DNA from: Micromonospora inyonensis
Lineage (GTDB): Bacteria; Actinomycetota; Actinomycetes; Mycobacteriales; Micromonosporaceae
Direction of reading: 5' to 3'
Assembly: GCF_900091415.1 (NCBI RefSeq)
Contig: NZ_FMHU01000002.1
Coordinates: 682,001-746,000 of the forward strand
DNA: 64,000 nucleotides
The position numbers and the translations under genes are program-made. Below are positions 55,548 to 64,000 of this stretch, in pieces (the first letter of the stretch is position 1; each line of letters opens with the position of its first letter). Below the pieces are notes generated by a model, which ran no database searches, had not been told where the DNA came from, and saw nothing but the letters and a program-made list of their open reading frames with translations.

Positions 55548-56783
55548 ATGAGCGCCAACGCGCAGCCCGGCGCGGCCGGTCTGCTCCCCGACCCGACCGG
55601 CCACTTCGGCCGGTTCGGTGGCCGGTTCGTCCCCGAGGCGCTCGTCGCCGCGCTGGACGAACTGGACGCGGCGTACCGGCACGCGATGACCGACGAGACC
55701 TTCCTCGCCGAGTTCGACGCGTTGCTGCGTGACTACGCCGGCACCCCGTCCCGGCTCTACGCGGCGAACCGGTTCTCCGCCAAGGTCGGCGCGCGGGTGC
55801 TGCTTAAGCGGGAGGACCTCAACCACACCGGGGCGCACAAGGTGCGCAACGTGCTCGGTCAGGCGCTGCTCACCCGACGGATGGGCAAGACCCGGGTGAT
55901 CGCCGAGACCGGCGCCGGGCAGCACGGCGTGGCCACCGCCACCGCCGCCGCCCTGTTCGACCTGGAGTGCGTCGTCTACATGGGTGAGGTCGACACCGAG
56001 CGGCAGGCGTTGAACGTCGCCCGGATGCGGATGCTCGGCGCCACCGTCGTTCCGGTCACCAACGGCTCGCGCACCCTCAAGGACGCGATGAACGAGGCGA
56101 TGCGCGACTGGGTCGCCAACGTCGACGACACCCACTACCTGATCGGCACCGCCGCCGGCCCGCACCCGTTCCCGGCGATGGTCCGGGACTTCGTCCGGGG
56201 CATCGGCGAGGAGGCCCGGCAGCAGTGCCTCGACCTCACCGGGGCGCTGCCCGACGCGGTCGCCGCCTGTGTCGGCGGGGGCTCCAACGCCATCGGCGTC
56301 TTCCACGCCTTCGTCACCGACCCGGACGTCCGGCTCTACGGCTTCGAGGCCGGCGGCGAGGGCGTCCGGACCGGCCGGCACGCCGCCAGCATCACCGGCG
56401 GTACGTCCGGCGTGCTCCACGGCACCCGGACCTACGTCCTCCAGGACGCCGACGGGCAGACCATCGAGTCGCACTCGATCTCCGCCGGCCTGGACTACCC
56501 GGGCGTCGGGCCGGAGCACGCATGGCTGCACGACAGCGGCCGGGCGACGTACGAGCCGGTCACCGACGACGAGGCGATGGCCGCGTTCGAGCTGCTCTGC
56601 CGCACCGAGGGGATCATCCCGGCGATCGAGAGCGCGCACGCCCTGGCCGGCGCGATGAAGATCGCCCCCCGGCTCGCGGCCGAGCTGGGCCGGGAGCCGG
56701 TTATCGTGGTCAACCTCTCCGGCCGGGGCGACAAGGACGTCCACACGGCCGGCGGGTACTTCGGCATCCTCGACAGGGAGTGA
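55548..56783 (+). CDS. trpB: TrpB, tryptophan synthase beta subunit
   Basis: A 411-residue PLP enzyme joining indole and serine. The PLP lysine is K98 in [49 protein letters not shown] and [14 protein letters not shown] are the other hallmarks. It starts 51 bp after trpC. The small trpX/trpM-type gene found between them in Streptomyces is absent. Confidence 0.96.
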   Translation: MSANAQPGAAGLLPDPTGHFGRFGGRFVPEALVAALDELDAAYRHAMTDETFLAEFDALLRDYAGTPSRLYAANRFSAKVGARVLLKREDLNHTGAHKVRNVLGQALLTRRMGKTRVIAETGAGQHGVATATAAALFDLECVVYMGEVDTERQALNVARMRMLGATVVPVTNGSRTLKDAMNEAMRDWVANVDDTHYLIGTAAGPHPFPAMVRDFVRGIGEEARQQCLDLTGALPDAVAACVGGGSNAIGVFHAFVTDPDVRLYGFEAGGEGVRTGRHAASITGGTSGVLHGTRTYVLQDADGQTIESHSISAGLDYPGVGPEHAWLHDSGRATYEPVTDDEAMAAFELLCRTEGIIPAIESAHALAGAMKIAPRLAAELGREPVIVVNLSGRGDKDVHTAGGYFGILDRE

Positions 56784-56784
56784 C

Positions 56785-57585
56785 ATGAGCCGGATCGGGG
56801 TCGCCTTCGACAAGGCGCGCGCGGAGGGCCGGGCCCTGCTGATCGGCTGCATGCCGGCCGGCTTCCCGACGGTCGAGGGGAGCATCGCGGCGATGACCGC
56901 GATGGCCGAGGCGGGCGTCGACGTCATCGAGGTGGAGATCCCGTACTCCGATCCGGTGATGGACGGGCCGGTGATCCAGAAGGCCAGCGACATCGCCCTC
57001 GCCGGTGGCGTGCGGACCGCGGACACGCTGCGGATCGTCGAGGCCGTCGCGGCCACCGGCGCGCCGGTGGTGACGATGACCTACTGGAACCCGGTCGAGC
57101 AGTACGGTGTGGACGCCTTCGCCCGGGACCTCGCCGCCGCCGGCGGCACCGGCCTGATCACGCCGGACCTGATCCCGGACGAGGCCGACGAGTGGCTGGC
57201 CGCCTCCGACGCGCACGGCCTGGACCGCACGTTCCTGGTGTCGCCCTCCTCCACCGACGCGCGGCTGGCGATGACCGTCGGACACTGCCGGGGCTTCGTC
57301 TACGCCACCGCCGTCATGGGCGTGACCGGTGCCCGGGCGCAAACCTCCGAGGCCGCGCCGACCCTGGTCGCCCGGGTCCGTGCGGTCACCCCCGACCTGC
57401 CGGTCGGGGTCGGGCTCGGCGTGGGCACCGGCGCGCAGGCCGGCACCGTCGGCGGGTACGCCGACGGCGTGATCGTGGGCAGCGCGCTGATCCGCTGCCT
57501 GCTCGACGCCCCCGACCGGGCCACCGGCCTGGCCGCGCTGCGCACCCTCTCCGCCGAACTGGCCGAGGGCGTCCGGACCCGCTGA
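56785..57585 (+). CDS. trpA: TrpA, tryptophan synthase alpha subunit
   Basis: A 266-residue TIM barrel releasing indole from indole-3-glycerol phosphate. Both catalytic residues align: E49 and D60 in [30 protein letters not shown] and VMGVTGARAQTSE follow. The ATG is 1 nt after the trpB stop, and the two proteins form the usual channelled complex. Confidence 0.95.
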   Translation: MSRIGVAFDKARAEGRALLIGCMPAGFPTVEGSIAAMTAMAEAGVDVIEVEIPYSDPVMDGPVIQKASDIALAGGVRTADTLRIVEAVAATGAPVVTMTYWNPVEQYGVDAFARDLAAAGGTGLITPDLIPDEADEWLAASDAHGLDRTFLVSPSSTDARLAMTVGHCRGFVYATAVMGVTGARAQTSEAAPTLVARVRAVTPDLPVGVGLGVGTGAQAGTVGGYADGVIVGSALIRCLLDAPDRATGLAALRTLSAELAEGVRTR

Positions 57586-57682
57586 CCGGTCCGCCGGCGC
57601 CGGTGACCGGCCGGGGTGGCGACCGACAACCGGACGGTCCGGACGAGCCACCGGAGCCGGGACCGTCACGGGCGGCGGAGAG

Positions 57683-58243
57683 TCACGCAACCTCCGCCGG
57701 GTGTGCGGTGTCGTCGGCGGACGCTTCCCCGCTGGCGCGGGGGGTGACCGGTGCCGGCTCTCCCGGGCGGGCCGTGGGCAGTCCGGGACCGGGGTGCGGT
57801 GCCACCTCGCGGAGCACGCCGGAGCGGCCAGCCGTCGCGTCGGCCACGGCGCAGCGGGTGACCGGGGTGACCGCCTCCGGCAAGCCGCAGGGGTCGTGCC
57901 AGGACAACCGGCAACCCTCGCCCGGTACGCCAGCCGGGGCGGCGTCCCGGACCCGGGCCCGGAGCACGTGCACCAGAACGTCCGGCCGTGGGCCGGCCCG
58001 CCCGGCCGGCGGCAGGACCGGTGCCGAGGGCAGGTGGTAGATCCCGACGAGATCCACGACCTCGACGGTCAGGCCGGTTTCGGCGTACACGTCGCGCACG
58101 ATCGCCTGACCCGGGCTCTCGTCGGGGCGGGACCGGCCACCCGGCAGCGCCCACCGTGCCGTCCGCCGGCCCTGCCGGCAGAGCAGCACCCGCCCGGCGT
58201 CGTCGGTGACGACCGCCGCGACAGCCCAGGTGAGCGACCTCAT
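57683..58243 (-). CDS. Nudix hydrolase-like protein with an altered Nudix box
   Basis: A 186-residue protein with the Nudix fold in residues 5-135 and a Pro/Ala-rich tail. The box reads GGRSRPDESPGQAIVRDVYAETGL: the usual REXXEE is RDVYAE, so the second glutamate is Ala and the first is Asp, while the last is kept. It may still hydrolyse nucleoside diphosphate derivatives, but less well, or act as a sensor. I chose the ATG at 58243; the earlier TTG at 58249 is only 2 nt from the -10 box. Confidence 0.82.
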   Translation of the reverse strand: MRSLTWAVAAVVTDDAGRVLLCRQGRRTARWALPGGRSRPDESPGQAIVRDVYAETGLTVEVVDLVGIYHLPSAPVLPPAGRAGPRPDVLVHVLRARVRDAAPAGVPGEGCRLSWHDPCGLPEAVTPVTRCAVADATAGRSGVLREVAPHPGPGLPTARPGEPAPVTPRASGEASADDTAHPAEVA

Positions 58244-58251
58244 GGACAAAC

Positions 58252-58257
58252 AGCCTA
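58252..58257 (-). promoter_or_regulatory. -10 box (TAGGCT) for the Nudix gene, leaderless type
   Basis: On the minus strand TAGGCT ends 8 nt before the ATG at 58243. Confidence 0.4.
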
Positions 58258-58331
58258 CGGCCCCCTAAACCAGAAGTCATCCGCTGGCAGTGGGCACCGG
58301 ACCGGGATGTCACCCACACGGGAAACAGCGG

Positions 58332-58337
58332 TAGCGT
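58332..58337 (+). promoter_or_regulatory. -10 box (TAGCGT) of lgt, leaderless type
   Basis: TAGCGT ends 8 nt before the lgt GTG at 58346; no ribosome-binding site is seen. Confidence 0.4.
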
Positions 58338-58345
58338 GTGCACCC

Positions 58346-59482
58346 GTGAATCTCGCCTCGCTGACACCCCAGGCGGCCCTGCCCAGCCCCAGCACCGCCG
58401 TCTGGCAGCTCGGTCCGGTGCCGATCCGGGCGTATGCGCTGTGCATCGTCGCCGGGATCGTGGTGGCCTGTCTGGTCACCGAGTACCGGCTACGTCGCCG
58501 GGGGGTGGCTCCGGGCGCGGTGTTGGACATCGCGGTCTGGGCCGTACCGGCGGGCATCATCGGAGCGCGGATCTACCACGTGATCACATCTCCGGGGAAG
58601 TACTTCGGCACCGGTGGCGACCCGCTGGCGGCCTTCGCCATCTGGGAGGGCGGCCTCGGCATCTGGGGCGCCGTCGCCGGTGGCGCGGTCGGCGCGTGGC
58701 TCGCCGCCCGCCAGCTCGGCATCCCGTTCGCCGTGGTGGCCGACGCCCTCGCCCCCGGGCTGCCGCTGGCCCAGGCGGTGGGACGGTTCGGCAACTGGTT
58801 CAACAACGAGCTCTACGGTGGCCGGACCACCCTCCCCTGGGGGCTGGAGATCCACCGGATGGACCCGGACATCCCCGGCCGGGCACTGCGCGACGAGGCC
58901 GGCCAGCCGATCCTCGAACCGGGCCTCTACCACCCGACCTTCGCCTACGAGGCGCTCTGGAACGTGGGCGTCGCCCTGCTGGTCCTCGCCGTCGACCGCC
59001 GGTTCCGGCTGGGGCGGGGCCGGGCGTTCGCCCTCTACGTGATGGGTTACACCGCCGGCCGGTTCTGGATCGAGCTGATGCGGACCGACGAGGCCACCGA
59101 GATCCTCGGCGTCCGGCTCAACGTCTGGACCTCGGTGCTGGTCTTCCTCGGCGCGCTGGCCTACTTCCTGCGGGCCCGGGGCCCCCGCGAGTACCTGGTG
59201 CCGATCCCGGCCGACGCGCCGGCCGCGGTCACCGACGGCGGGAACGTCTCCCAGCGTGACCTGTCCCGCACCGAGACCAGCTCCGACCTGGCCGCCCCGC
59301 GCGGCTACCGGGTGGTCGCCGAGGAACAGTTCCGGGCGTACCGGGAAACCGGCACGCTGCCCGACGGACCCGCCGGAACGGACGGCCCCGCGCCGGAGCC
59401 GGAGCCGGCCGGCGGCCGCCGCGGTGTGGACAGCTCCCCGGACACCGACGCCGGCCCGCGTTCCACCGACCGCGACAGCTGA
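58346..59482 (+). CDS. lgt: Lgt, prolipoprotein diacylglyceryl transferase
   Basis: A 378-residue membrane enzyme with seven helices (to about 285). It moves diacylglycerol from phosphatidylglycerol to the lipobox cysteine, the step before LspA (23312). The signature GRFGNWFNNELYG, plus YHVITSPGKYF, EGGLGIWGAV and YHPTFAYEALWN, are clear. A hydrophilic C-terminal tail of about 90 residues is typical of actinobacterial Lgt. The start GTG at 58346 was chosen by the homologous N-terminus; the frame is open far upstream. Confidence 0.95.
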   Translation: MNLASLTPQAALPSPSTAVWQLGPVPIRAYALCIVAGIVVACLVTEYRLRRRGVAPGAVLDIAVWAVPAGIIGARIYHVITSPGKYFGTGGDPLAAFAIWEGGLGIWGAVAGGAVGAWLAARQLGIPFAVVADALAPGLPLAQAVGRFGNWFNNELYGGRTTLPWGLEIHRMDPDIPGRALRDEAGQPILEPGLYHPTFAYEALWNVGVALLVLAVDRRFRLGRGRAFALYVMGYTAGRFWIELMRTDEATEILGVRLNVWTSVLVFLGALAYFLRARGPREYLVPIPADAPAAVTDGGNVSQRDLSRTETSSDLAAPRGYRVVAEEQFRAYRETGTLPDGPAGTDGPAPEPEPAGGRRGVDSSPDTDAGPRSTDRDS

Positions 59483-59489
59483 GGCGGAC

Positions 59490-60692
59490 ATGGCAGTGCG
59501 GACCGCCGTGGTGGTGGGTGCCGGCATCGGCGGCCTGGCGGTCGCCGGTGCGCTGGCCCGCTCCGGCTGGCAGGTCACCCTCCTGGAACAGGCCGACCGG
59601 GTACGCCCCGAGCCGACCGCCGTGGTGCTCTGGCCCAACGGTGTCCGGGCGCTGCGCGCGCTCGGCCTCGGTGCCGGCCTCGACGCGGTCGCCACCCCGC
59701 TGCCCGACGGGGGCATCCGCCGCCCCGACGGGCACTGGCTGGTGCAACCCCGAGCCACCCCGCCGGAGCGGACACCGGTCGTGGTGCACCAGGAGGACCT
59801 GCACGACGCCTTCGTCGCCGGCCTCGGCGACCGGGTCGACCTGCGCACCGGGGTGACCGTGCGCACCGTGCGCACTGGCGGGAACGGGCGTCCCTGGGTC
59901 GGTGACGGTCACCAGCAGCACGAGGCGGACCTGATCGTCGCGGCGGACGGCGTGGAGAGCGTGATCCGCCGCCAGCTCGCCCCCGAGGCCGGGGTGGTCG
60001 CCTCCGGCAGCGCCACCTGGCGGGCGGTGATCCCGTGGTACCGCGCGCCCCGCATCCCCGCCGACCAGCCGCTGGGCGGGGAGATCCTCGGGGCGGGCTA
60101 CCGCTTCGTCTCCGCCTCGCTGGGGGACCGGGGCTCCGCCGGGGGGACCGCCCGGGGCGGGGTCTACTGGGTGGCCACCGCGGCTGGCGCGCCCCGTCCG
60201 GAACCGGCGGAGACGCAGCTCGGCCTGCTCCGCCGCTGGTTCGCCGGCTGGCCCGCGCCGGTCGACGCGCTGCTCGCCGCCACCGAGCCCGCCGACCTGG
60301 TGCAGCAGGAGGTCCGCGAGCTGCGTCCGCTGCCCCGCCAGTACGCCTTCCGGTCGGGGCCCGGCGGGGTGGTGCTGCTCGGCGACGCCGCGCACGCCAT
60401 GCCCCCGCACCTCGGGCAGGGTGCCTGCCTGGCCTTCGAGGACGCGGCGACCCTCCAGTCCCTGCTCCGCGAGGCCCGGCTGCCCGACGCCGTCACCGGG
60501 TACGACCGGACCCGTCGGCCGCGCGTGGCCGCCGTGGTCCGGCAGACCCGCCGGATGTCGGCGGTGCTCCAGACCCGGGGGCGTCTCGCGCTCCGGGCCC
60601 GGGACGCCGCGCTCGGCCCGATCACCACCCGCCTGCTGGGCAGCGCCGCCTCGTCGGCCGCCCAGTGGCGTCCGCCCGCGTCGTCCGCCTGA
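59490..60692 (+). CDS. FAD-dependent monooxygenase (PHBH-type)
   Basis: A 400-residue group A flavin monooxygenase. Its dinucleotide fold is VVVGAGIGGLAVAGAL (residues 7-22), the DG motif is VAADGVES, and the GD motif is LLGDAAHAMPPHLGQGACLAFEDA. It probably hydroxylates an aromatic or polyketide-like substrate with NAD(P)H and oxygen; the substrate cannot be read. GAGGCGG precedes the ATG at 59490, 7 nt after lgt, so it may be co-transcribed with it. Confidence 0.88.
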   Translation: MAVRTAVVVGAGIGGLAVAGALARSGWQVTLLEQADRVRPEPTAVVLWPNGVRALRALGLGAGLDAVATPLPDGGIRRPDGHWLVQPRATPPERTPVVVHQEDLHDAFVAGLGDRVDLRTGVTVRTVRTGGNGRPWVGDGHQQHEADLIVAADGVESVIRRQLAPEAGVVASGSATWRAVIPWYRAPRIPADQPLGGEILGAGYRFVSASLGDRGSAGGTARGGVYWVATAAGAPRPEPAETQLGLLRRWFAGWPAPVDALLAATEPADLVQQEVRELRPLPRQYAFRSGPGGVVLLGDAAHAMPPHLGQGACLAFEDAATLQSLLREARLPDAVTGYDRTRRPRVAAVVRQTRRMSAVLQTRGRLALRARDAALGPITTRLLGSAASSAAQWRPPASSA

Positions 60693-60752
60693 ACCTGCGC
60701 CGCCCAGCCACCCGGACCGGCGGCCGCGCAGCCCAGGCGGTACGACGCCGTC

Positions 60753-61598
60753 TCAGGGCAGCACGGGGGCAGGCTCGGCGATGCAGGCGGTGCCGACCCG
60801 GCGGAAACCGACCCGGACGTACACCCGGGCGATCTCCTCGCTGCCGGCGGAGAGGAAGACCAGGTCGGTGCCGGCGTCCCGCAGCGCGCGGGCCAGGGTG
60901 GCGGTCACCGCCGCGCCGAGGCCCCGACCCCGGGCGACCGGCAGGGTGGCCACCCCGGCGATTTCGGCCACGTCGTCGACGCGCATCGCCATTCCGCAGG
61001 CCAGCACCCCCTCCTCGGGCGTACCGGCGAGGGCCGAGACGCGCCGCCCGTCGGCGGTGCGGGTGGTCTCCTCCTCGACCGCCGCGAGATCCAGTTCCTC
61101 GACGGCGGCATCCCGCTCGCGCGGGCCGGCGTCGCCCGCGCCGGTGCCGGGCGTGCTGAAACCGACCGCGGCCACCGCCCGCCGGATGGCCACCTGCGCG
61201 GCGAAGTCCGGCGCCGCCGGATCCAGCAGCCGGACCGGTACGTCGGTGAGCCCGGCCGGGTCGGGACACGCCGCCGGATCGAGGACCAGCAGCGGGGCCT
61301 CCAGCACGGCCAGTCCCGCCGAACGGGCCACGGCCAGCAGGTCCGGGGTCGTCTCGTGGACCCACTCGAACGCCTCCGGCAGCCCCAGTTCGCGCTGCCG
61401 CGCCCGGACGTCGTCGATGTCGGCGACCGACGGTGCTCGGGTGGCGTCGAGCCGGGGTCGCGCGTAAAACGGCCATCCGCCACCTTCCCGGACGAAAAGC
61501 ACCAGCGCGCCGAAGGACTCGACACGGGCCGCGTCACGGGGCACGGCGTCGTAGAAGCGTTCCAAGCGGTCGAACAGCCCAACGGGTACGTGATCCAC
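60753..61598 (-). CDS. GNAT-family N-acetyltransferase
   Basis: A 281-residue protein. The C-terminal GNAT domain (about 120-275) has the acetyl-CoA loop VARGRGLGAAVTATLARAL and the family end VYVRVGFRRVGTA. The N-terminal half (about 1-115) looks like a second, degenerate domain, as in tandem-GNAT proteins. Substrate unknown. GTG start at 61598, with a -10 box 6 nt upstream. It faces the flavin monooxygenase gene and is divergent from gltB. Confidence 0.85.
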   Translation of the reverse strand: MDHVPVGLFDRLERFYDAVPRDAARVESFGALVLFVREGGGWPFYARPRLDATRAPSVADIDDVRARQRELGLPEAFEWVHETTPDLLAVARSAGLAVLEAPLLVLDPAACPDPAGLTDVPVRLLDPAAPDFAAQVAIRRAVAAVGFSTPGTGAGDAGPRERDAAVEELDLAAVEEETTRTADGRRVSALAGTPEEGVLACGMAMRVDDVAEIAGVATLPVARGRGLGAAVTATLARALRDAGTDLVFLSAGSEEIARVYVRVGFRRVGTACIAEPAPVLP

Positions 61599-61604
61599 CG
61601 CGCG

Positions 61605-61610
61605 AGACTA
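61605..61610 (-). promoter_or_regulatory. -10 box (TAGTCT) for the GNAT gene, leaderless type
   Basis: On the minus strand TAGTCT ends 6 nt before the GTG at 61598. A TAGACT (61672-61677) on the plus strand in the same gap could serve gltB, though its -35 is unclear. Confidence 0.45.
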
Positions 61611-61743
61611 CATGTCCCAGATGTTGGAAGTGTGATCAATCCTTACTGGTCTTGCGGGTCGCGCCCTAACGTAGACTCAATAGACCCTTGAGGGCCGACG
61701 TCGTCCCGACCGTGTCACCACCTGAGCGACGACAGGAGGCCCG

Positions 61744-64000
61744 GTGGCCTTTCCGTACCCTCCCCACCCCCAGTCCGCCCCGTCCGCCGGCCCGCGCCCG
61801 CCCGCCGGCGCGGCTGGCGCCCAGGGCCTCTACGACCCGGCGAACGAGCACGACGCCTGCGGTGTGGCCTTCGTGGCGGACCTGTACGGGCGACGCTCCC
61901 ACGAGGTCGTCGCGAACGGCCTCGGCGCGCTGTGCCGGCTCGACCACCGGGGCGCCCGGGGCGCGGAACCCAACACCGGCGACGGCGCGGGCATCATGAT
62001 CCAGGTGCCGGACGCGTTCCTCCGCGCCGTGGTGGACTTCCCCCTCCCGCCCGTCGGGCAGTACGCCACCGGTCTGGTCTTCCTCCCCGACGACGACGCC
62101 GGTGAAGCCCGCGCCCGCCGGGTGCTGGAGAAGTACGCCCTGGTCGAGGGGGCCGAGGTGCTCGGCTGGCGGGACGTGCCTGTCGACCCGGCCGACCTCG
62201 GCGAGACCGCCCTGGCGGCGATGCCCCGGGTCCGTCAGCTCTTCCTCGCCGCGAGCCGGCTCACCGGCTCCCCGGACGCTCCTGCCGGCACCCCGCTGAC
62301 CGGTCTCGACCTGGACCGGGTGGCGTTCTGCGTCCGTAAGCAGACCGAACGGGAAACCGCCGAGCGGGGCGTGCCGGCGTACTTCCCGTCGCTGTCCGGG
62401 CGCACCATGGTCTACAAGGGGATGCTCACCCCCGACCAGCTCCCGGCGTACTACCCGGACCTGCGGGACAGTCGGGTGACCAGCGCGATCGCCTTGGTGC
62501 ACTCCCGGTTCTCCACGAACACGTTCCCGTCCTGGCCGCTGGCGCACCCGTACCGGTTCATCGCCCACAACGGCGAGATCAACACGATCCGGGGCAACCG
62601 GAACTGGATGCAGGCCCGCGAGGCGCTGCTGCGGACGGCGAACCTGCCGGGCAACATCCGCCGGCTGTTCCCGATCTGCACTCCGGCCGCCTCCGACTCG
62701 GCCAACTTCGACGAGGTCCTCGAACTGCTGCACCTGGGCGGGCGGAGCCTCCCGCACGCGGTGCTCATGATGATCCCCGAGGCGTGGGAGAACGACCCGG
62801 ACATGCGCGCCGACAAGCGCGCCTTCTACCGGTTCCACGCCAGCCTGATGGAGCCGTGGGACGGGCCGGCCTCGGTGGCCTTCACCGACGGCGCGGTCGT
62901 CGGCGCGGTGCTGGACCGCAACGGCCTGCGACCGGGCCGCTGGTGGCGTACCGCCGACGGCCTCGTGGTGCTCGGCAGCGAGGCGGGCGTGCTCGACCTC
63001 GACCCGGCCCGGGTGATCGCCAAGGGGAGGCTCCAGCCGGGGAAGATGTTCCTGGTCGACACCGTCGCCGGTCGGATCGTGCAGGACGACGAGATCAAGG
63101 CCGAGCTGGCCGCCGCCCAGCCGTACGGCGACTGGCTGCACGCGGGGCTGATCGAGCTGGACGACCTGCCCGCCCGCGAGCACATCGTCTACACCCACGA
63201 CTCGGTGCGCCGCCGGCAGCAGACCTTCGGCTACACCGAGGAGGAGCTGAAGATCCTCCTCGCGCCGATGGCCCGCAGCGGCGCGGAGCCGATCGGTTCG
63301 ATGGGCACCGACACCCCGATCTCCCCGCTCTCCACCCGGCCACGGCTGCTCTACGACTACTTCCACCAGCTTTTCGCGCAGGTCACCAACCCCCCGCTGG
63401 ACGCCATCCGGGAGGAGCTGGTCACCAGCCTCCAGACCACCATCGGCCCGGAGAGCAACCTGCTCGACCCGGGGCCGGCGAGCTGCCGGCAGATCGTGCT
63501 GCCGTACCCGGTGATCGACAACGACGAGCTGGCCAAGCTCCTCTCCGTCGACGACGACGGGGACCAGCCCGGCTTCAAGGCGGTCCGGGTCTCCGGCCTG
63601 TACCGGCTCCGCGAGGGCGGGGCGGGCATCAAGGCCCGGCTGACCGATATCTGCCGGCACGTCTCCGAGGCGATCGAGGACGGCGTGCGCATCCTGGTCC
63701 TCTCCGACCGGGACTCCAACGCCGACCTGGCCCCGATCCCGTCACTGCTGCTCACCGCCGCCGTGCACCAGCACCTCGTCCGCGAACAGACCCGCACCCA
63801 GGTCGCGCTGGTGGTGGAGTCCGGCGACTGCCGGGAGGTGCACCACGCGGCCGTGCTGATCGGGTACGGCGCGGCGGCGGTCAACCCGTACCTCGCCTTC
63901 GAGTCCGTCGAGGACATGATCGCTACCGGAGTGTTGACCGGAGTGGCCCCCAACCGAGCCGACGAACCGCCATCGGAGCTGGCGGCCAAGGCGGTCCGCA
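61744..64000 (+). CDS. gltB: GltB, glutamate synthase large subunit (5' part)
   Basis: The frame runs open off the window end, giving 752 codons of a protein usually about 1500 long. A Pro/Ala-rich propeptide of about 38 residues precedes C39 in [11 protein letters not shown]; by family knowledge this Cys becomes the N-terminal nucleophile of the glutaminase domain. [33 protein letters not shown] and [11 protein letters not shown] follow, and the central domain begins near residue 450. GltB makes glutamate from glutamine and 2-oxoglutarate. The GTG at 61744 has AGGAGG 4 nt upstream. Confidence 0.95.
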   Translation, partial: MAFPYPPHPQSAPSAGPRPPAGAAGAQGLYDPANEHDACGVAFVADLYGRRSHEVVANGLGALCRLDHRGARGAEPNTGDGAGIMIQVPDAFLRAVVDFPLPPVGQYATGLVFLPDDDAGEARARRVLEKYALVEGAEVLGWRDVPVDPADLGETALAAMPRVRQLFLAASRLTGSPDAPAGTPLTGLDLDRVAFCVRKQTERETAERGVPAYFPSLSGRTMVYKGMLTPDQLPAYYPDLRDSRVTSAIALVHSRFSTNTFPSWPLAHPYRFIAHNGEINTIRGNRNWMQAREALLRTANLPGNIRRLFPICTPAASDSANFDEVLELLHLGGRSLPHAVLMMIPEAWENDPDMRADKRAFYRFHASLMEPWDGPASVAFTDGAVVGAVLDRNGLRPGRWWRTADGLVVLGSEAGVLDLDPARVIAKGRLQPGKMFLVDTVAGRIVQDDEIKAELAAAQPYGDWLHAGLIELDDLPAREHIVYTHDSVRRRQQTFGYTEEELKILLAPMARSGAEPIGSMGTDTPISPLSTRPRLLYDYFHQLFAQVTNPPLDAIREELVTSLQTTIGPESNLLDPGPASCRQIVLPYPVIDNDELAKLLSVDDDGDQPGFKAVRVSGLYRLREGGAGIKARLTDICRHVSEAIEDGVRILVLSDRDSNADLAPIPSLLLTAAVHQHLVREQTRTQVALVVESGDCREVHHAAVLIGYGAAAVNPYLAFESVEDMIATGVLTGVAPNRADEPPSELAAKAVR

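Overview
The window is very GC-rich (roughly 70-75%) and gene-dense, with frequent ATGA/GTGA stop-start overlaps and many GTG and some TTG starts. It reads as chromosomal core DNA of a filamentous actinomycete. The gene order (dcw cluster, ftsZ, yggS, sepF, yggT, divIVA, lspA, rluD, his, trp, lgt, gltB) matches the order known from Streptomyces. The meso-DAP-type MurE, the MurT/GatD pair and the style of the dispersed repeats make me favour Micromonosporaceae (Micromonospora-like). That placement is an inference.

Layout. 1-1412 (minus): gatD (cut by the window edge) and murT, the lipid II amidation enzyme. 1702-20068 (plus): the division and cell-wall cluster mraZ-rsmH-ftsL-ftsI-murE-murF-mraY-ftsW-murG-(micro-ORF)-murC-ftsQ-ftsZ-yggS-sepF-yggT-divIVA. 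murD is missing from its usual place between mraY and ftsW; a palindromic repeat lies there instead. The ylmD/pgeF gene often found after ftsZ is also absent. 20117-24930: a membrane zinc-knuckle protein, a DUF167 protein, a K+/H+ antiporter, a DksA/TraR-type zinc protein, lspA and rluD. 24986-29372: a membrane-anchored unknown, a ParA/MinD-like ATPase with a long hexapeptide-repeat tail, a DUF2567-like protein and a LON-domain protein.

29475-37556: histidine biosynthesis hisD-hisC-hisB-hisH-hisA(priA) with two unknown small membrane proteins embedded, then an ohrR-ohr-oxidoreductase peroxide unit, then hisF. 37614-51125 is accessory: a winged-helix-like protein, a divergent MocR/YczE pair, an acyl-CoA ligase, an orphan class I terpene synthase, a TIGR03085 protein, a heterodimeric ABC exporter, an iron-box-controlled haem-utilisation protein, and an ABC-2 transporter with a TetR regulator. 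51306-57585: hisI-trpE-TIGR02234 and trpC-trpB-trpA. No trpF is present, so the PriA-type HisA probably does that step. 57683-64000: a Nudix protein, lgt, a flavin monooxygenase, a GNAT protein and the 5' part of gltB.

The most unusual structure is a recurrent gene-junction design. At murG/murC, hisC/hisB and the two ABC exporter genes, the upstream gene ends in a GTGA overlap. That overlap opens a repeat-derived micro-ORF (57, 16 and 37 codons), whose stop in turn overlaps the start of the next gene (ATGA/GTGA). A second theme is a large set of promoters whose TANNNT box lies 5-9 nt before the start codon, which predicts leaderless mRNAs. I saw no tRNA, rRNA, CRISPR array, insertion sequence or prophage.
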